This document shows positions 7,176 to 16,056 of a stretch of DNA of 43,997 nt, piece by piece; the stretch's first letter is position 1, and each line of letters begins with the position of its first letter. Origin of the DNA: Oscillospiraceae bacterium. Lineage in GTDB: Bacteria; Bacillota; Clostridia; Oscillospirales; Ruminococcaceae. Under the pieces are notes generated by a model. The model did no database searches and was not told where the DNA came from. It saw only the letters and a program-made list of their open reading frames with translations. The stretch spans positions 1 through 43,997 of the forward strand of contig JAFWVK010000037.1 of the NCBI GenBank assembly GCA_017518255.1, read 5' to 3'. The translations under genes were made by a program, and so were the position numbers.

Positions 7176-9521
7176 ATGAATGTCAGACAGATGATGCCCG
7201 GAGAATCTGCTAAGGTTACCGCATTGGGCGGAGACGGTGCCCTGCGGCAGCACTTTCTGGATATGGGTATCATTCCCGGAACGGAAATCACCGTCGTCAA
7301 ATATGCACCGATGGGCGACCCTGTCGAACTGCGGCTGCACGGCTTTGAACTGACCGTCCGGCTTGCGGATGCGGAGCGGATTGAGGTTGCAAAAATTTCC
7401 GATTCCGAACAAGCAAAACATCAGAAACCGGAGAAGAAACGCACCGCACACCCCGGACTCGGAGAAGGCGGAAAGTTTCATCCGAAAGGGAGCGGAACGC
7501 CGCTTCCGGAGGATACGGTTATCCGCTTTGCACTGGTCGGAAATCAGAACAGCGGCAAAACAACTTTGTTCAACCGGTTGACCGGCTCAAAGCAGCATGT
7601 TGGAAACTTTCCCGGCGTAACCGTTGACCGGAAGGACGGCGCAATCAAATCATATCCCGGCACAGAGGTGACGGATCTGCCCGGTATCTATTCGATGTCG
7701 CCGTACAGCAATGAGGAGATTGTCTCCCGGAATTTTGTCATGCAGGAAAAGCCGCATGCGATTATCAATATCGTAGATGCAACCAATATCGAACGCAATC
7801 TCTATCTGACCATGCAGCTTCTGGAAATGGATATTCCGGTTGTCGTGGCACTGAACATGATGGATGAGCTTCGGGCAAACGGCGGCAGCGTGGATGTCAA
7901 CACAATGGAAAAGCTGCTGGGCGTACCGGTTGTTCCGATCTCCGCTGCGAAAAACGAGGGCGTGGATGAACTGATCGAACATGCCGTTCATATAGCCAGG
8001 TATCAGGAGAAACCGATGCGGCAGGATTTCTGTGACAAATCCGTTCACGGCGGTGCGGTTCATCGCTGCCTGCACGGTATCTGCCACCTGATAGAAGATC
8101 ACGCGGAGCAGGCGGGTATTCCGCTGCGCTTTGCGGCTGCAAAGGTCGTCGAGGGTGATGATCTTGTCATCCGGCAGCTGAAGCTCGACGAAAATGAACA
8201 GAAAATGATGCAGCATATCGTGATGCAGATGGAACGGGAACGCGGTCTTGACAAGAGCGCGGCGATCGCAGATATGCGCTTTTCGTTCATTACCGGACTC
8301 TGCCGCGAAACTGTTACCAAGCCGGCAGAGAGCAAAGAACATATCCGCAGCCGTCGCATCGACCGGATTCTGACCGGGAAATATACGGCTATTCCTGCTT
8401 TTATCGGTATTATGGCGCTTGTGTTCTGGCTGACATTCAACATCATCGGCGCATTCTTTCAGGGGCTGTTGGAAACCGGCGTTGACCGTCTGACAGATCT
8501 TACGGATAAAGCCCTGACCGCACAGCATGTGAATCCGGTCATCCACAGTCTGGTAATCGACGGTATCTTCGCAGGTGTCGGCAGTGTTGTGAGCTTTCTG
8601 CCGATTATCGTAACACTGTTCTTTTTCCTTTCGCTGCTGGAAGACAGCGGATATACCGCTCGTGTCGCATTTTTTATGGATAAGCTGCTTCGGAAGATCG
8701 GACTGTCCGGACAGAGCATTGTTCCGATGCTGATCGGGTTCGGCTGTTCGGTTCCCGCAGTCATGGCAACCCGCACGCTTCCGAGTGAGCGTGACCGCAA
8801 AATGACCATTTTACTGACACCGTTCATGAGCTGTACCGCAAAGCTGCCGATTTACGCATTCTTCGTCAGTGCCTTCTTTCCAAAGCGCGGCGGTCTGATT
8901 ATGATCGGGCTGTATCTGCTCGGCATTGTGACCGGCATTCTGATCGCCCTGCTCTATAAAAAAACGCTGTTCCGCGGAGAAGCAGTTCCGTTTGTGATGG
9001 AGCTGCCGAATTACCGGATGCCCGGTGCGAGAAATGTCTGGCAGCTTCTCTGGGAAAAAGCCAAGGATTTCCTGCAAAGAGCGTTCTCTGTCATTCTGCT
9101 TGCCACGGTTGCTGTCTGGTTTTTGCAGAAATTCGATCTGCACCTGAATATGGTCTCCGATCCGGAGAACAGTATTCTTGCGGGCATCGCCGGCATTCTT
9201 TCGCCGTTTATGAAGCCGGTCGGGCTGCACGACTGGCGCATCATCGTGTCGCTTGTCAGCGGCTTTATGGCAAAAGAAAGCGTTGTATCTACAATGAAAA
9301 TTCTTTTTCAGGGAAATGTTTCAGCCGCTCTTTCCACTGTGACGGCTGCATCCATGCTGGTTTTTTCGCTGCTGTATACGCCCTGTGTCGCGGCAATTGC
9401 AGCGGTCAGGCGGGAGCTTGGCGGAAAATGGGCATTGACAGTGATTGTCTGGCAGTGTGTGCTGGCATGGCTCTGCGCCGGTGCTGTCCGGTTGATTGCC
9501 GTGATGATCGGAGTGATATAA
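7176..9521 (+). CDS. feoB: FeoA-FeoB fusion, ferrous iron transporter
   Basis: The product is 781 residues, starting at the ATG 7176 (GAGGAGG 6 bases upstream); an in-frame ATG at 7137 lacks such a site. Residues 1-75 are a FeoA SH3-like domain (MNVRQMMPGESAKV...LRQHFLDMGIIPGTEI). A charged linker (about 78-110) leads to the FeoB G domain: G1 GNQNSGKT (122-129), G3 DLPGIY and G4 NMMD. The C-terminal half (from about 408) holds the Gate/membrane core, with conserved segments such as IVPMLIGFGCSVPAVMATR, where the Cys lines the pore region, and a C-terminal MAKESVV. FeoB imports Fe2+ using GTPase-linked gating. FeoA is normally a separate small protein, so this is a natural fusion. The Cys-rich partner follows immediately. 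Confidence 0.95.
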   Translation: MNVRQMMPGESAKVTALGGDGALRQHFLDMGIIPGTEITVVKYAPMGDPVELRLHGFELTVRLADAERIEVAKISDSEQAKHQKPEKKRTAHPGLGEGGKFHPKGSGTPLPEDTVIRFALVGNQNSGKTTLFNRLTGSKQHVGNFPGVTVDRKDGAIKSYPGTEVTDLPGIYSMSPYSNEEIVSRNFVMQEKPHAIINIVDATNIERNLYLTMQLLEMDIPVVVALNMMDELRANGGSVDVNTMEKLLGVPVVPISAAKNEGVDELIEHAVHIARYQEKPMRQDFCDKSVHGGAVHRCLHGICHLIEDHAEQAGIPLRFAAAKVVEGDDLVIRQLKLDENEQKMMQHIVMQMERERGLDKSAAIADMRFSFITGLCRETVTKPAESKEHIRSRRIDRILTGKYTAIPAFIGIMALVFWLTFNIIGAFFQGLLETGVDRLTDLTDKALTAQHVNPVIHSLVIDGIFAGVGSVVSFLPIIVTLFFFLSLLEDSGYTARVAFFMDKLLRKIGLSGQSIVPMLIGFGCSVPAVMATRTLPSERDRKMTILLTPFMSCTAKLPIYAFFVSAFFPKRGGLIMIGLYLLGIVTGILIALLYKKTLFRGEAVPFVMELPNYRMPGARNVWQLLWEKAKDFLQRAFSVILLATVAVWFLQKFDLHLNMVSDPENSILAGIAGILSPFMKPVGLHDWRIIVSLVSGFMAKESVVSTMKILFQGNVSAALSTVTAASMLVFSLLYTPCVAAIAAVRRELGGKWALTVIVWQCVLAWLCAGAVRLIAVMIGVI

Positions 9522-9674
9522 ATGCATCTGACTGATTATATTCTGCTTGTTCTCATTGCTGCGGCACTGACTGCTGCAATTGTATCCCGCATCCGTGCTG
9601 CAAAGCGCGGCGGAGGCTGCTGCGGAGATTGTATCCGGTGCAGGGAATGCATCAAAAAAGACAGTCAGAAATAA
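9522..9674 (+). CDS. FeoB-associated Cys-rich membrane protein
   Basis: A 50-residue product whose ATG begins on the base right after the feoB stop, so translation is probably coupled. It has one membrane segment (about 3-22, LTDYILLVLIAAALTAAIV) followed by a basic, Cys-rich tail with GGCCGDCIRCREC (five cysteines). This is the pattern of the FeoB_associated family (Pfam PF12669) that accompanies feoB in Firmicutes. The cysteines may handle iron at the cytoplasmic face; this is not proven. Confidence 0.85.
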   Translation: MHLTDYILLVLIAAALTAAIVSRIRAAKRGGGCCGDCIRCRECIKKDSQK

Positions 9675-9683
9675 TAGAAACAG

Positions 9684-9710
9684 CAGCCCCGGTTCAAAAT
9701 ACCGGGGCTC
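9684..9710 (+). repeat. 27-bp hairpin repeat, copy 1 (probable feo terminator)
   Basis: The arms AGCCCCGG (9685-9692) and CCGGGGCT (9702-9709) flank a TTCAAAATA loop, 10 bases after the last feo-operon stop. It is identical to 9924-9950. It lacks a clear T run, so termination efficiency is uncertain. Confidence 0.6.
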
Positions 9711-9712
9711 CG

Positions 9713-9780
9713 GCTTGTAGATAAAGTGGTATCTGCGATGCATTATAATGGGGGCGCTGCCCCCAAACCCCTGCTGAGGA
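9713..9780 (+). repeat. Dispersed terminator-linked element, copy 1
   Basis: After the feo hairpin comes GCTTGTAGATAAAGT (9713-9727), a short variable spacer, ATAATGGGGG, and a hairpin closing in CCCCC, followed by A-rich then CCCC. The same order of parts follows the htrA terminator at 43862-43976 with different hairpin sequence, so the ends are conserved while the stem has diverged with pairing kept. Confidence 0.55.
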
Positions 9781-9923
9781 CATAGTCCCCAGACCCCATT
9801 TCAAATAAAAAGAATATATTGTCTTTGTTTTATAGATAATGGGATTCCAAAGGAACAGATGCCCTACCTCTGCGTTAGGACAGATTTAGCGCAGAGGGCG
9901 AAAGCCCAATCAAACTCATCGCA

Positions 9924-9950
9924 CAGCCCCGGTTCAAAATACCGGGGCTC
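9924..9950 (+). repeat. 27-bp hairpin repeat, copy 2
   Basis: An exact copy of 9684-9710, offset by 240 bases. It lies 6 bases before the -35 box of promoter B1, so it could insulate the moxR operon from feo transcription. Confidence 0.65.
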
Positions 9951-9956
9951 AGTTTA

Positions 9957-9985
9957 TTGTATTTTTCAGTAAAATATGCTATAAC
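9957..9985 (+). promoter_or_regulatory. Promoter B1 (upstream of moxR operon)
   Basis: TTGTAT (9957-9962), 17-base spacer, TATAAC (9980-9985), followed at once by the palindrome CCGCGC-CGT-GCGCGG (9985-9999). This is the same arrangement as promoter A1 and its palindrome at 801-843. Confidence 0.5.
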
Positions 9986-10052
9986 CGCGCCGTGCGCGGC
10001 TCCGTGACAGTTCCAATGAAGATTCCGACTGAATCTTTATGATCTGCACCCA

Positions 10053-10081
10053 TTGCATTATTTAATACAATATGCTATAAT
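10053..10081 (+). promoter_or_regulatory. Promoter B2 of the moxR operon
   Basis: TTGCAT (10053-10058), 17-base spacer, TATAAT (10076-10081), preceded by GAATCTTT and CCCATTG in the same places as in promoter A2. Confidence 0.75.
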
Positions 10082-10131
10082 ATGGGAAAAGCATTTCTGC
10101 TGAAAACGAATGGAATAAGGAGGAACAGCCC

Positions 10132-11049
10132 ATGATCAACAAGCTGAAACAGCATATCGGTGAATACTTCGTCGGAAAAGAAGAAATCATTGAGAATGTG
10201 CTGATCTGTCTTCTTTCCGGCGGGCATATCCTGCTGGAGGGAATCCCCGGCGTCGGCAAAACCACGCTCGCTTCCGCCCTTGCGAAATCCGTGAAGTGTG
10301 ACTTCGGAAGGATTCAGTTTACGCCCGATACGCTCCCGACCGATGTCATGGGAACCGAGATTTTTAATATGAAAACCGGTGAATTCGAGTACCGCGAGGG
10401 CGCTGTCATGCATCAGATTGTCCTTGCAGACGAAATCAACCGGACATCGCCCAAAACGCAGGCAAGCCTGCTGGAAGCAATGGCGGAGGGACAGACCACG
10501 GTCAGCGGTGTCAAGCATACGCTTCCGCAGCCGTTTATGGTCATTGCAACACAGAATCCGGTCGAGTTTATGGGAACATATCCCCTCCCCGAAGCACAGA
10601 TCGACCGGTTCATGATGAAAATTACGCTGGATTATCCCGAAGAAGACGAAGAGATCCGGATGACAAAAAATATGCTGGACGGAAAAACCGTCGATACTGT
10701 CGAAAGCATCGTGACTGCTGAAGATGTCATCAGCATGAAAGAACAGGTCAAACAGACAGCAATCAAGGATGAGGTCATCCGCTATGCGAGAAACATGGCG
10801 GAAATGACAAGAAACGAAAAGCGCTTTGTGCTCGGCGCAAGTCCGAGAGCGGTTCTCGCGCTTATCAGAGCATCGCAGGCAAAAGCCTTCCTCGAAGGCC
10901 GCGATTTTGTCAAGCCCGACGACATCAGAGCAGTCGCGCCGAACATTTTTACGCACAGGCTGACGCTGACCTCCGAAGCAAAAATCGCAAAGGAAAACAA
11001 GGATGAAATCCTCCGCAGACTGATCCGAAACACTAAAATTCCGCTGTAA
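10132..11049 (+). CDS. MoxR-family AAA+ ATPase
   Basis: The product is 305 residues, normal for the family, with AAGGAGG upstream of the ATG. Walker A is GIPGVGKTT (about 37-45), Walker B is IVLADEINR, sensor 1 is ATQNPVEF, and a MoxR-specific PLPEAQIDRFMMK follows. MoxR ATPases act as chaperones that mature or activate partner complexes and are typically encoded beside DUF58 and transglutaminase proteins, exactly as here. It is first in a three-gene operon behind a tandem promoter repeat. Confidence 0.93.
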   Translation: MINKLKQHIGEYFVGKEEIIENVLICLLSGGHILLEGIPGVGKTTLASALAKSVKCDFGRIQFTPDTLPTDVMGTEIFNMKTGEFEYREGAVMHQIVLADEINRTSPKTQASLLEAMAEGQTTVSGVKHTLPQPFMVIATQNPVEFMGTYPLPEAQIDRFMMKITLDYPEEDEEIRMTKNMLDGKTVDTVESIVTAEDVISMKEQVKQTAIKDEVIRYARNMAEMTRNEKRFVLGASPRAVLALIRASQAKAFLEGRDFVKPDDIRAVAPNIFTHRLTLTSEAKIAKENKDEILRRLIRNTKIPL

Positions 11050-11077
11050 CACACAGTCAGAAAAAAGGGGGCTTCCG

Positions 11078-12247
11078 ATGAGAAGAAACAGAATCATCTG
11101 GTTCTGCCTGTGGGTGCTTTCCGTTGTCGGAATCAGCCTGAAAGGCGGAACGGTCACCTATGGTTTTTTTACTTTGCTGACCCTTGCACCTTTTCTTTCT
11201 CTGTTTTATCTGCTGGCAGTCTATATGCTGTTTCATATTTATCAGGAACTCGAAAACAGATTTGTCACCGTGAACGAGCCTGTCCGTTACCGGTTTGCGC
11301 TGGTGAATGAATATCCGCTCCAGTTTGTCAGCATCAGGGTACGGTTTTTCTCATTGTTTTCGTCGATTACCGATCTGGATGACGAAACGGAATACGAACT
11401 GAAACCCCATACCAGAATCGAAAAGGAAACAAGACTGATCTGCAAATACCGGGGCGAATATGAAATCGGCATCAAAGAAATCGAGATTCAGGACTTTTTC
11501 CGTCTGTTCCGGTTTCGGTACAGGAACAAGGAGTGCATTCATGCCGTTGTAAAACCGCAGCTGATTCAGACGAATACGCTCGGTGAAATTGTTTTGTCCG
11601 AGGCTGTCCGGGATTCGGAGCAGAGCAAATCCGAGCCGGATGTGCTGAGCCGGGAATATGTTCCCGGAGACGACCGCAGACTGATCAACTGGACGCAGTC
11701 TGCAAGGACGGGAAATCTGATGACAAGACTGCTTACAGGCTCGGATCATCAGCAGATTGCACTTCTGACAGATACCGTTCGGGCAGGTACCGAACAGTCG
11801 GAATTCCTGCCGGCGGAAAACAGGATTCTCGAAACGGTGCTGGCACTTGCCTTTTATTTCAGCAAAAATCAGATCTGCGCGGCAGAATATCATCTTCAGC
11901 AGCAGGAACTGATATGCCGGACAGTCGAAAGCACATGGAAGTTCGAGGAATTTTATGAAGCGGTTTCCGATATCCGGTTCAGCCCGCAGCAAACACACCG
12001 GCTTCTCCGTGAAGCGGCGGTGCGGAGAAGGAATTTGTTTGACAGCTCCATGATCTTTCTGATTCTGTCATCATGGGATGCGGACACCGACGCGCTCCTG
12101 AAAGAGACGGAAGGAAACGGCATGTATGCGGTCGTCTGCATCATCAGTGCCAGCACGGACTCTCTGCCCGATCTTTCCGGCTATAAAAACTGTAAACTGA
12201 TTCATATGTCTCCGTTCGATGATTTTGCAAAGGAGCCGGGCACATGA
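11078..12247 (+). CDS. DUF58-domain membrane protein
   Basis: The product is 389 residues. Two hydrophobic segments at the N-terminus (about 5-55) are followed by a beta-rich region and the DUF58 signature SREYVPGDDRRLINWTQSARTG (the family pattern is R-Y-x-PGD-x-R-x-I-x-W-x-x-SAR). DUF58 proteins carry a von Willebrand A-like fold and are MoxR partners, thought to act in envelope or extracellular assembly. It lies 28 bases after moxR and overlaps the next gene by 4 bases (ATGA). Confidence 0.88.
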   Translation: MRRNRIIWFCLWVLSVVGISLKGGTVTYGFFTLLTLAPFLSLFYLLAVYMLFHIYQELENRFVTVNEPVRYRFALVNEYPLQFVSIRVRFFSLFSSITDLDDETEYELKPHTRIEKETRLICKYRGEYEIGIKEIEIQDFFRLFRFRYRNKECIHAVVKPQLIQTNTLGEIVLSEAVRDSEQSKSEPDVLSREYVPGDDRRLINWTQSARTGNLMTRLLTGSDHQQIALLTDTVRAGTEQSEFLPAENRILETVLALAFYFSKNQICAAEYHLQQQELICRTVESTWKFEEFYEAVSDIRFSPQQTHRLLREAAVRRRNLFDSSMIFLILSSWDADTDALLKETEGNGMYAVVCIISASTDSLPDLSGYKNCKLIHMSPFDDFAKEPGT

Positions 12248-14448
12248 ATACCGTATACGATATCATTTCGATTTTACCGTTTTCCATGCTCTTTCTGATG
12301 ATGTTCGGTTCTTATGCGGGAATTCCGGACAGAAGCATTACCGGATATGCCGTCTGCCTGATTGTTTCCGTCTGGCTGATTGCTCTTCGCCATATGAAGA
12401 AAAAAAGCAGACTTTACAGCATCGGAATTGTCTCCGTTTTTCTGGCCGGGCTGACCGCCGCCGCCGGAAAGGAGTACCGGCATCTGTTTTTTACAAAGTA
12501 TTTCTGGATCATCTGGGTCTGCTGCTTTTCCGCTGCCGTGCTGATCGCCGGCTTCGTGATGAACCGCAGTATCTGGTTCAAACGGGCGGCTTCGGCAGCA
12601 CCGCTGGTTTACTGCATTGCCTGCACGGTTCTGAACCGGGAAATCCGGAAGGAATTTTTTGCACTGACCTGCTTCATTCTCTTTGTCCGCACGGCAGAGG
12701 AAGTTCAGCGGAAATGGAAGAAGAGCGGCTGTCCGGATATGAAAGTGCATATCAACGGATTATTTCCGCTGTTTTTTGCCGCCTGTCTGGCAGTCTTTCT
12801 GATTCCTGCGCCGGATAAACCGTACAGCTGGCAGTTTGCAAAGAATCTCTATCACCATGCTGCAACCTTTGCAATCCGGTTATACGGCAGATTCACTCAT
12901 ACCTCCGACGATTACGCAAGCATCGGTTTTTCGGACAGCGGCGGCTTTTCTGCGGGGCTGAACGGAAATGATGAGCTTGTCCTTCTGATCCGTGCAGATA
13001 ATAAAAATGTCACAGACCTGAAGCTTGTCGGCTGCATCAGCGGCGATTTCAGAGGCAGGGAATGGGTTTTCGGTAACGGAAGCGCGGACACATCCAGAAT
13101 GCTCGATACTATGGAAACCGAAACGGCTGTCCGGAAATTTGCGCCGGAATCCCGTCCGGACTATTACCAGAAAGTGAATATGGATTACGAAAACCGATTT
13201 TACAATACGCAGTATGTCTTTTCTCCCGCGAAAATCAAACTCGCGGAAACCAGAGAAAAAACAGCGGGAATCTACGAAAAGAACGGCAGCATATTCTCAA
13301 AAAACAGGCTGGAATACAAGGATCGCTACAAGGTTTCGTGTTATGTGCTGAATTCCGGCAATCCGCATTTTCAGGAGCTGCTGGACACTGCCGAACCGAT
13401 TACGGAAGCAGAATGGAATGAGACCGTCATTTCAGAGAACATCCCGGACCAATCCGGCTATACCTTTGCAGATTATCAGAATTACCGCAAATCGGTTTAT
13501 GAAAACTACTGCCATTCCTACGGATTATCGGAACAGGCAAACGAAATCCTGAACCAAATCCGGAACAGTTCGGACAGCAGATACGAAGCCGTCAAAATGC
13601 TGGAATCATATCTCGGAAACATGGAGTATTCCACAGACTGCGGTGCGCTTCCGGATTCTGTGACCGATGCGGAGAGCTTTCTCGATTATTTTCTGTTCAC
13701 CTCCCGCAAGGGCTACTGTATGCACTATACGACCGCATTTGTCCTGATGGCAAATGAAATGGGTATTCCGTGCCGGTATGTGCAGGGTTACAGCGTCAGG
13801 AAAGGCGTGAACGGAGATATCTTTGTCCGGCAGAGCAACGCGCACGCATGGCCGGAGGTGTATTTTGACAATGCAGGCTGGGTTGCTTTTGAGCCGACCC
13901 CCGGCTATGCCGATCACACGGGCTGGAAGGTCATAGAGAACAGTTCTTTTGATCCCGGACAGAATCAGACGGAGCCGGAGAATCCCGATGAACCGCAGGA
14001 GCCTGACAGTCAGCAGAATGCATCCGGTCAGAGCGCAAAAGCCGTCAATCCGCTGATTTTCGTAATTCCCGCCCTGTCAGTCATCGGCTTTCTCCTTCTG
14101 GTATATCTCATCAGCATTGCAGTCTCGCGGAAGAAGTACCGGAACATGAACTGCGAAGGGAAATACCGAGCCCTCACAAAACAGAATCTCCGCTATATCG
14201 GATATCTCGGCTTCCGGATGAAGGAGGACGAAACACTCTCAGAATTTCTGAACAGAATCACGGAATCCGGCAAAGAGGAACTTCTGGACTGCACCGGCTT
14301 TATTCCGGTCTATGAAACGGTGCTGTATTCCGACAGAACCGTTTCCGAAGAAGATGTCAAAACGGCAGAGGATCTCCGCAACAAGCTTTATTCGCTTGCC
14401 AAAAAAAGCAGTCTGCGGCACAGACTGCTCCTCCTGATCAGAAGATAA
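12244..14448 (+). CDS. Transglutaminase-like membrane protein
   Basis: The product is 734 residues. About five to six membrane helices occupy the first 210 residues. A long outer region follows, with a transglutaminase core: Cys492 in RKGYCMHYTTAF, His534 in NAHAWPEVYF and the GWVAFEPTPG motif, where the third catalytic acid is Glu rather than the more usual Asp. A Pro/Gln-rich linker leads to another membrane helix (about 600-622) and a cytoplasmic C-terminal domain of the DUF4129 position. This resembles TgpA-type proteins that complete the MoxR/DUF58 module. The real substrate is unknown; peptide crosslinking or proteolysis of surface proteins are both possible for the fold. Confidence 0.88.
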   Translation: MNTVYDIISILPFSMLFLMMFGSYAGIPDRSITGYAVCLIVSVWLIALRHMKKKSRLYSIGIVSVFLAGLTAAAGKEYRHLFFTKYFWIIWVCCFSAAVLIAGFVMNRSIWFKRAASAAPLVYCIACTVLNREIRKEFFALTCFILFVRTAEEVQRKWKKSGCPDMKVHINGLFPLFFAACLAVFLIPAPDKPYSWQFAKNLYHHAATFAIRLYGRFTHTSDDYASIGFSDSGGFSAGLNGNDELVLLIRADNKNVTDLKLVGCISGDFRGREWVFGNGSADTSRMLDTMETETAVRKFAPESRPDYYQKVNMDYENRFYNTQYVFSPAKIKLAETREKTAGIYEKNGSIFSKNRLEYKDRYKVSCYVLNSGNPHFQELLDTAEPITEAEWNETVISENIPDQSGYTFADYQNYRKSVYENYCHSYGLSEQANEILNQIRNSSDSRYEAVKMLESYLGNMEYSTDCGALPDSVTDAESFLDYFLFTSRKGYCMHYTTAFVLMANEMGIPCRYVQGYSVRKGVNGDIFVRQSNAHAWPEVYFDNAGWVAFEPTPGYADHTGWKVIENSSFDPGQNQTEPENPDEPQEPDSQQNASGQSAKAVNPLIFVIPALSVIGFLLLVYLISIAVSRKKYRNMNCEGKYRALTKQNLRYIGYLGFRMKEDETLSEFLNRITESGKEELLDCTGFIPVYETVLYSDRTVSEEDVKTAEDLRNKLYSLAKKSSLRHRLLLLIRR

Positions 14449-14651
14449 ATGAATGCAGCCCCGTCTTCTTTGCAGCATGCGCTGCTCAAAGATTCACGGA
14501 GCGAAACCTGCTGCCGGAGGGCGACTTCTCCGGATACCCGCAAGCTTTTGAAAAAGGCTGATATCGGCAAGCTGCCGCACCGAAACTTTTATGACACACA
14601 GAACAAATTTTACGAAAAACTGCGAGGCGGGCACAAAGCCCGCCTCATTTC
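14449..14651. terminator. Intergenic region with bidirectional terminator (14624-14646)
   Basis: No real gene is seen in these 203 bases; an open frame of 68 codons here has no ribosome site or recognisable product. GAGGCGGGC (14624-14632) pairs with GCCCGCCTC (14638-14646) over a 5-base loop. T-rich sequence lies on the plus side (ATTTCTT) and the minus side (GCAGTTTTTC), so it should end both the transglutaminase operon and the opposite deacetylase gene. Confidence 0.75.
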
Positions 14652-15377
14652 TTAGACCCGGTATCCCTTTGCGCGAAAGGCATCAATCAGATCGCCGAGT
14701 ATCTCCGCATTCACCGGAGAAACGGAATGCAGCAGATACACTGCGCCGCCGTGCGATGCATCGGTCAGTTTTTTCAGCGCTGCACGGGGCTCCGGCTGTG
14801 CATCCGTTTTCCAGTCTACATGCGCCATGCTCCAGAAGACGGTACGGTATCCGAGCGAGTGCACCTTTTCAAGCGAACGCTGATCGTATTCGCCGCAGGG
14901 CGGACGGAAATACTGCATTTCATATCCGTACTGCTCCAGAATATACCGGTGCAGGCTCATAACTTCCTGCTCCAGTTCCTCATCCGAAAGCGTCGGAATT
15001 GCAGCATGTGTCATGCCGTGATTGCCGAGAGTATGCCCTTCGGCAATCATCCGCCGAACCAGTGCCGGCTCTTTTTTTGCATAGTCGCCGGTCAGAAAGA
15101 AAATCGCGCTGACCTGTTTCTCTTTCAGAGTATCGAGAATCTGACCTGTGTAGCCGTTCTCATATCCCTGATCGAAGGTCAGAATGATGCGTTCCCTGTC
15201 ATCGGAAAGTGCATATGCACCGTATTCCGCATATTCCTCCTGAAACCGGACGGCGCCGGACGGACGGTTGTCCGCATCGCATTCCGTCCCCTGTCCGTAG
15301 CCTGCCGCGAAGGCTGAAATCTGCGGCAGCCCGAACAGCACGGGCAGCGCACAGCATAGAGATAGTATTCTTTTCAT
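14652..15377 (-). CDS. PdaA-like polysaccharide deacetylase
   Basis: The product is 241 residues from the ATG at 15377 (AAGGAG 9 bases upstream). An N-terminal signal peptide (about 1-24, MKRILSLCCALPVLFG...AFA) is followed by a NodB-type domain: LTFDQGYENGY (Asp69), GNHGMTH (metal ligands His120, His124), YFRPPCGEYD (Arg158 region) and the late motif LLHSVSP. The F-D-x-GYENGYT wording and short length match PdaA, which deacetylates muramic acid on the way to the muramic delta-lactam of spore cortex. That would suit the sporulation genes in this window. A general peptidoglycan or chitin deacetylase is the alternative. It is second in a probable two-gene minus operon. Confidence 0.82.
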   Translation of the reverse strand: MKRILSLCCALPVLFGLPQISAFAAGYGQGTECDADNRPSGAVRFQEEYAEYGAYALSDDRERIILTFDQGYENGYTGQILDTLKEKQVSAIFFLTGDYAKKEPALVRRMIAEGHTLGNHGMTHAAIPTLSDEELEQEVMSLHRYILEQYGYEMQYFRPPCGEYDQRSLEKVHSLGYRTVFWSMAHVDWKTDAQPEPRAALKKLTDASHGGAVYLLHSVSPVNAEILGDLIDAFRAKGYRV

Positions 15378-15456
15378 GGTTCCTGCTCCTTTGCATGTCC
15401 TGAATACGGACTCCGGAACGGAATCCGTATTTTCAGCATATGCAGAAAGAAGCCGT

Positions 15457-15987
15457 TTATGAACGGTGAGAACTGGCATCCATTTTGGCAACCGCCGGGA
15501 TATAGGTCACCTGATAACCGATGTAAAATGCTGCTGCCGTCACAAGCGGCGGAAGCGCCATCAGAATTCTCCGGAGCGCGGAAATCGCGGAAAACGGTTC
15601 CCTGCCGCCGATCAGCAGCCTGTGAATCTGAATGAACGGAGCGTTCAGAAGCAGAAACACGTTCAGCATCAGCCTGCTCTCCGATAAGCAGGAAAGCAGC
15701 AGATACAGCACAACGGCAGGAAGCATCGTACCAACGGCGAGCAGAATTGCTTTTTTGCAGGAAATTCTGCGGTGCTCTGCGCGGTACAGCGCGGCATCCT
15801 GCATCGCGATTTTCTGTGCACAGCTTCCGATAAGCAGACAGTGTGCAGCTGCGCCGCAGACCAGACTCAGCCAGCGCATCCATGACGTATTGATAATAGC
15901 GAACGAAAAAGCGAGAACCAGACACAGAATCTCAGAAATGGCAAGCCAGATCATGCAGATTCCGCAGGATTTCCAGAAATGCGGCAT
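15457..15987 (-). CDS. Predicted multi-pass membrane protein, unknown function
   Basis: The product is 176 residues from the ATG at 15987, with GGAGG 5 bases upstream. Four hydrophobic segments are visible (about 10-32, 36-55, 82-105, 148-170), separated by short basic loops. No known domain is recognised. It lies 79 bases ahead of the PdaA-like gene on the same strand, so the two may be co-transcribed. The long open frame that continues upstream to 16563 is not expected to be coding. Confidence 0.65.
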   Translation of the reverse strand: MPHFWKSCGICMIWLAISEILCLVLAFSFAIINTSWMRWLSLVCGAAAHCLLIGSCAQKIAMQDAALYRAEHRRISCKKAILLAVGTMLPAVVLYLLLSCLSESRLMLNVFLLLNAPFIQIHRLLIGGREPFSAISALRRILMALPPLVTAAAFYIGYQVTYIPAVAKMDASSHRS

Positions 15988-16056
15988 ATTTCCTCCGTTT
16001 ATTACGCAGCTCCGGCGGCATACTATGCATATGCACAGAAAGGAGCGGTATTTTCG

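Larger units (their letters stand above)
9675..9956. other. Repeat-rich non-coding region between feo and moxR operons
   Basis: No gene is seen. The stretch contains two exact copies of a 27-base hairpin element (9684-9710, 9924-9950), a GGGGGC/GCCCCC hairpin (9750-9764), a CCTCTGCG/CGCAGAGG hairpin (9867-9897) overlapped by GGGCGAAAGCCC (9896-9907), and the 15-base word shared with 43862-43876. It ends at promoter B1. It may be a cluster of small dispersed repeats or a structured RNA. Confidence 0.6.

Noticed and set aside
9684..9710. Possible tRNA fragment because of GGTTCAAAAT
   Set aside because: The word resembles a T-loop, but there is no acceptor or anticodon arm around it and the hairpin is duplicated as an isolated unit.
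14449..14655. 68-codon open frame after the transglutaminase gene
   Set aside because: It overlaps the bidirectional terminator, begins without a ribosome site and has no domain or bias of a real gene.
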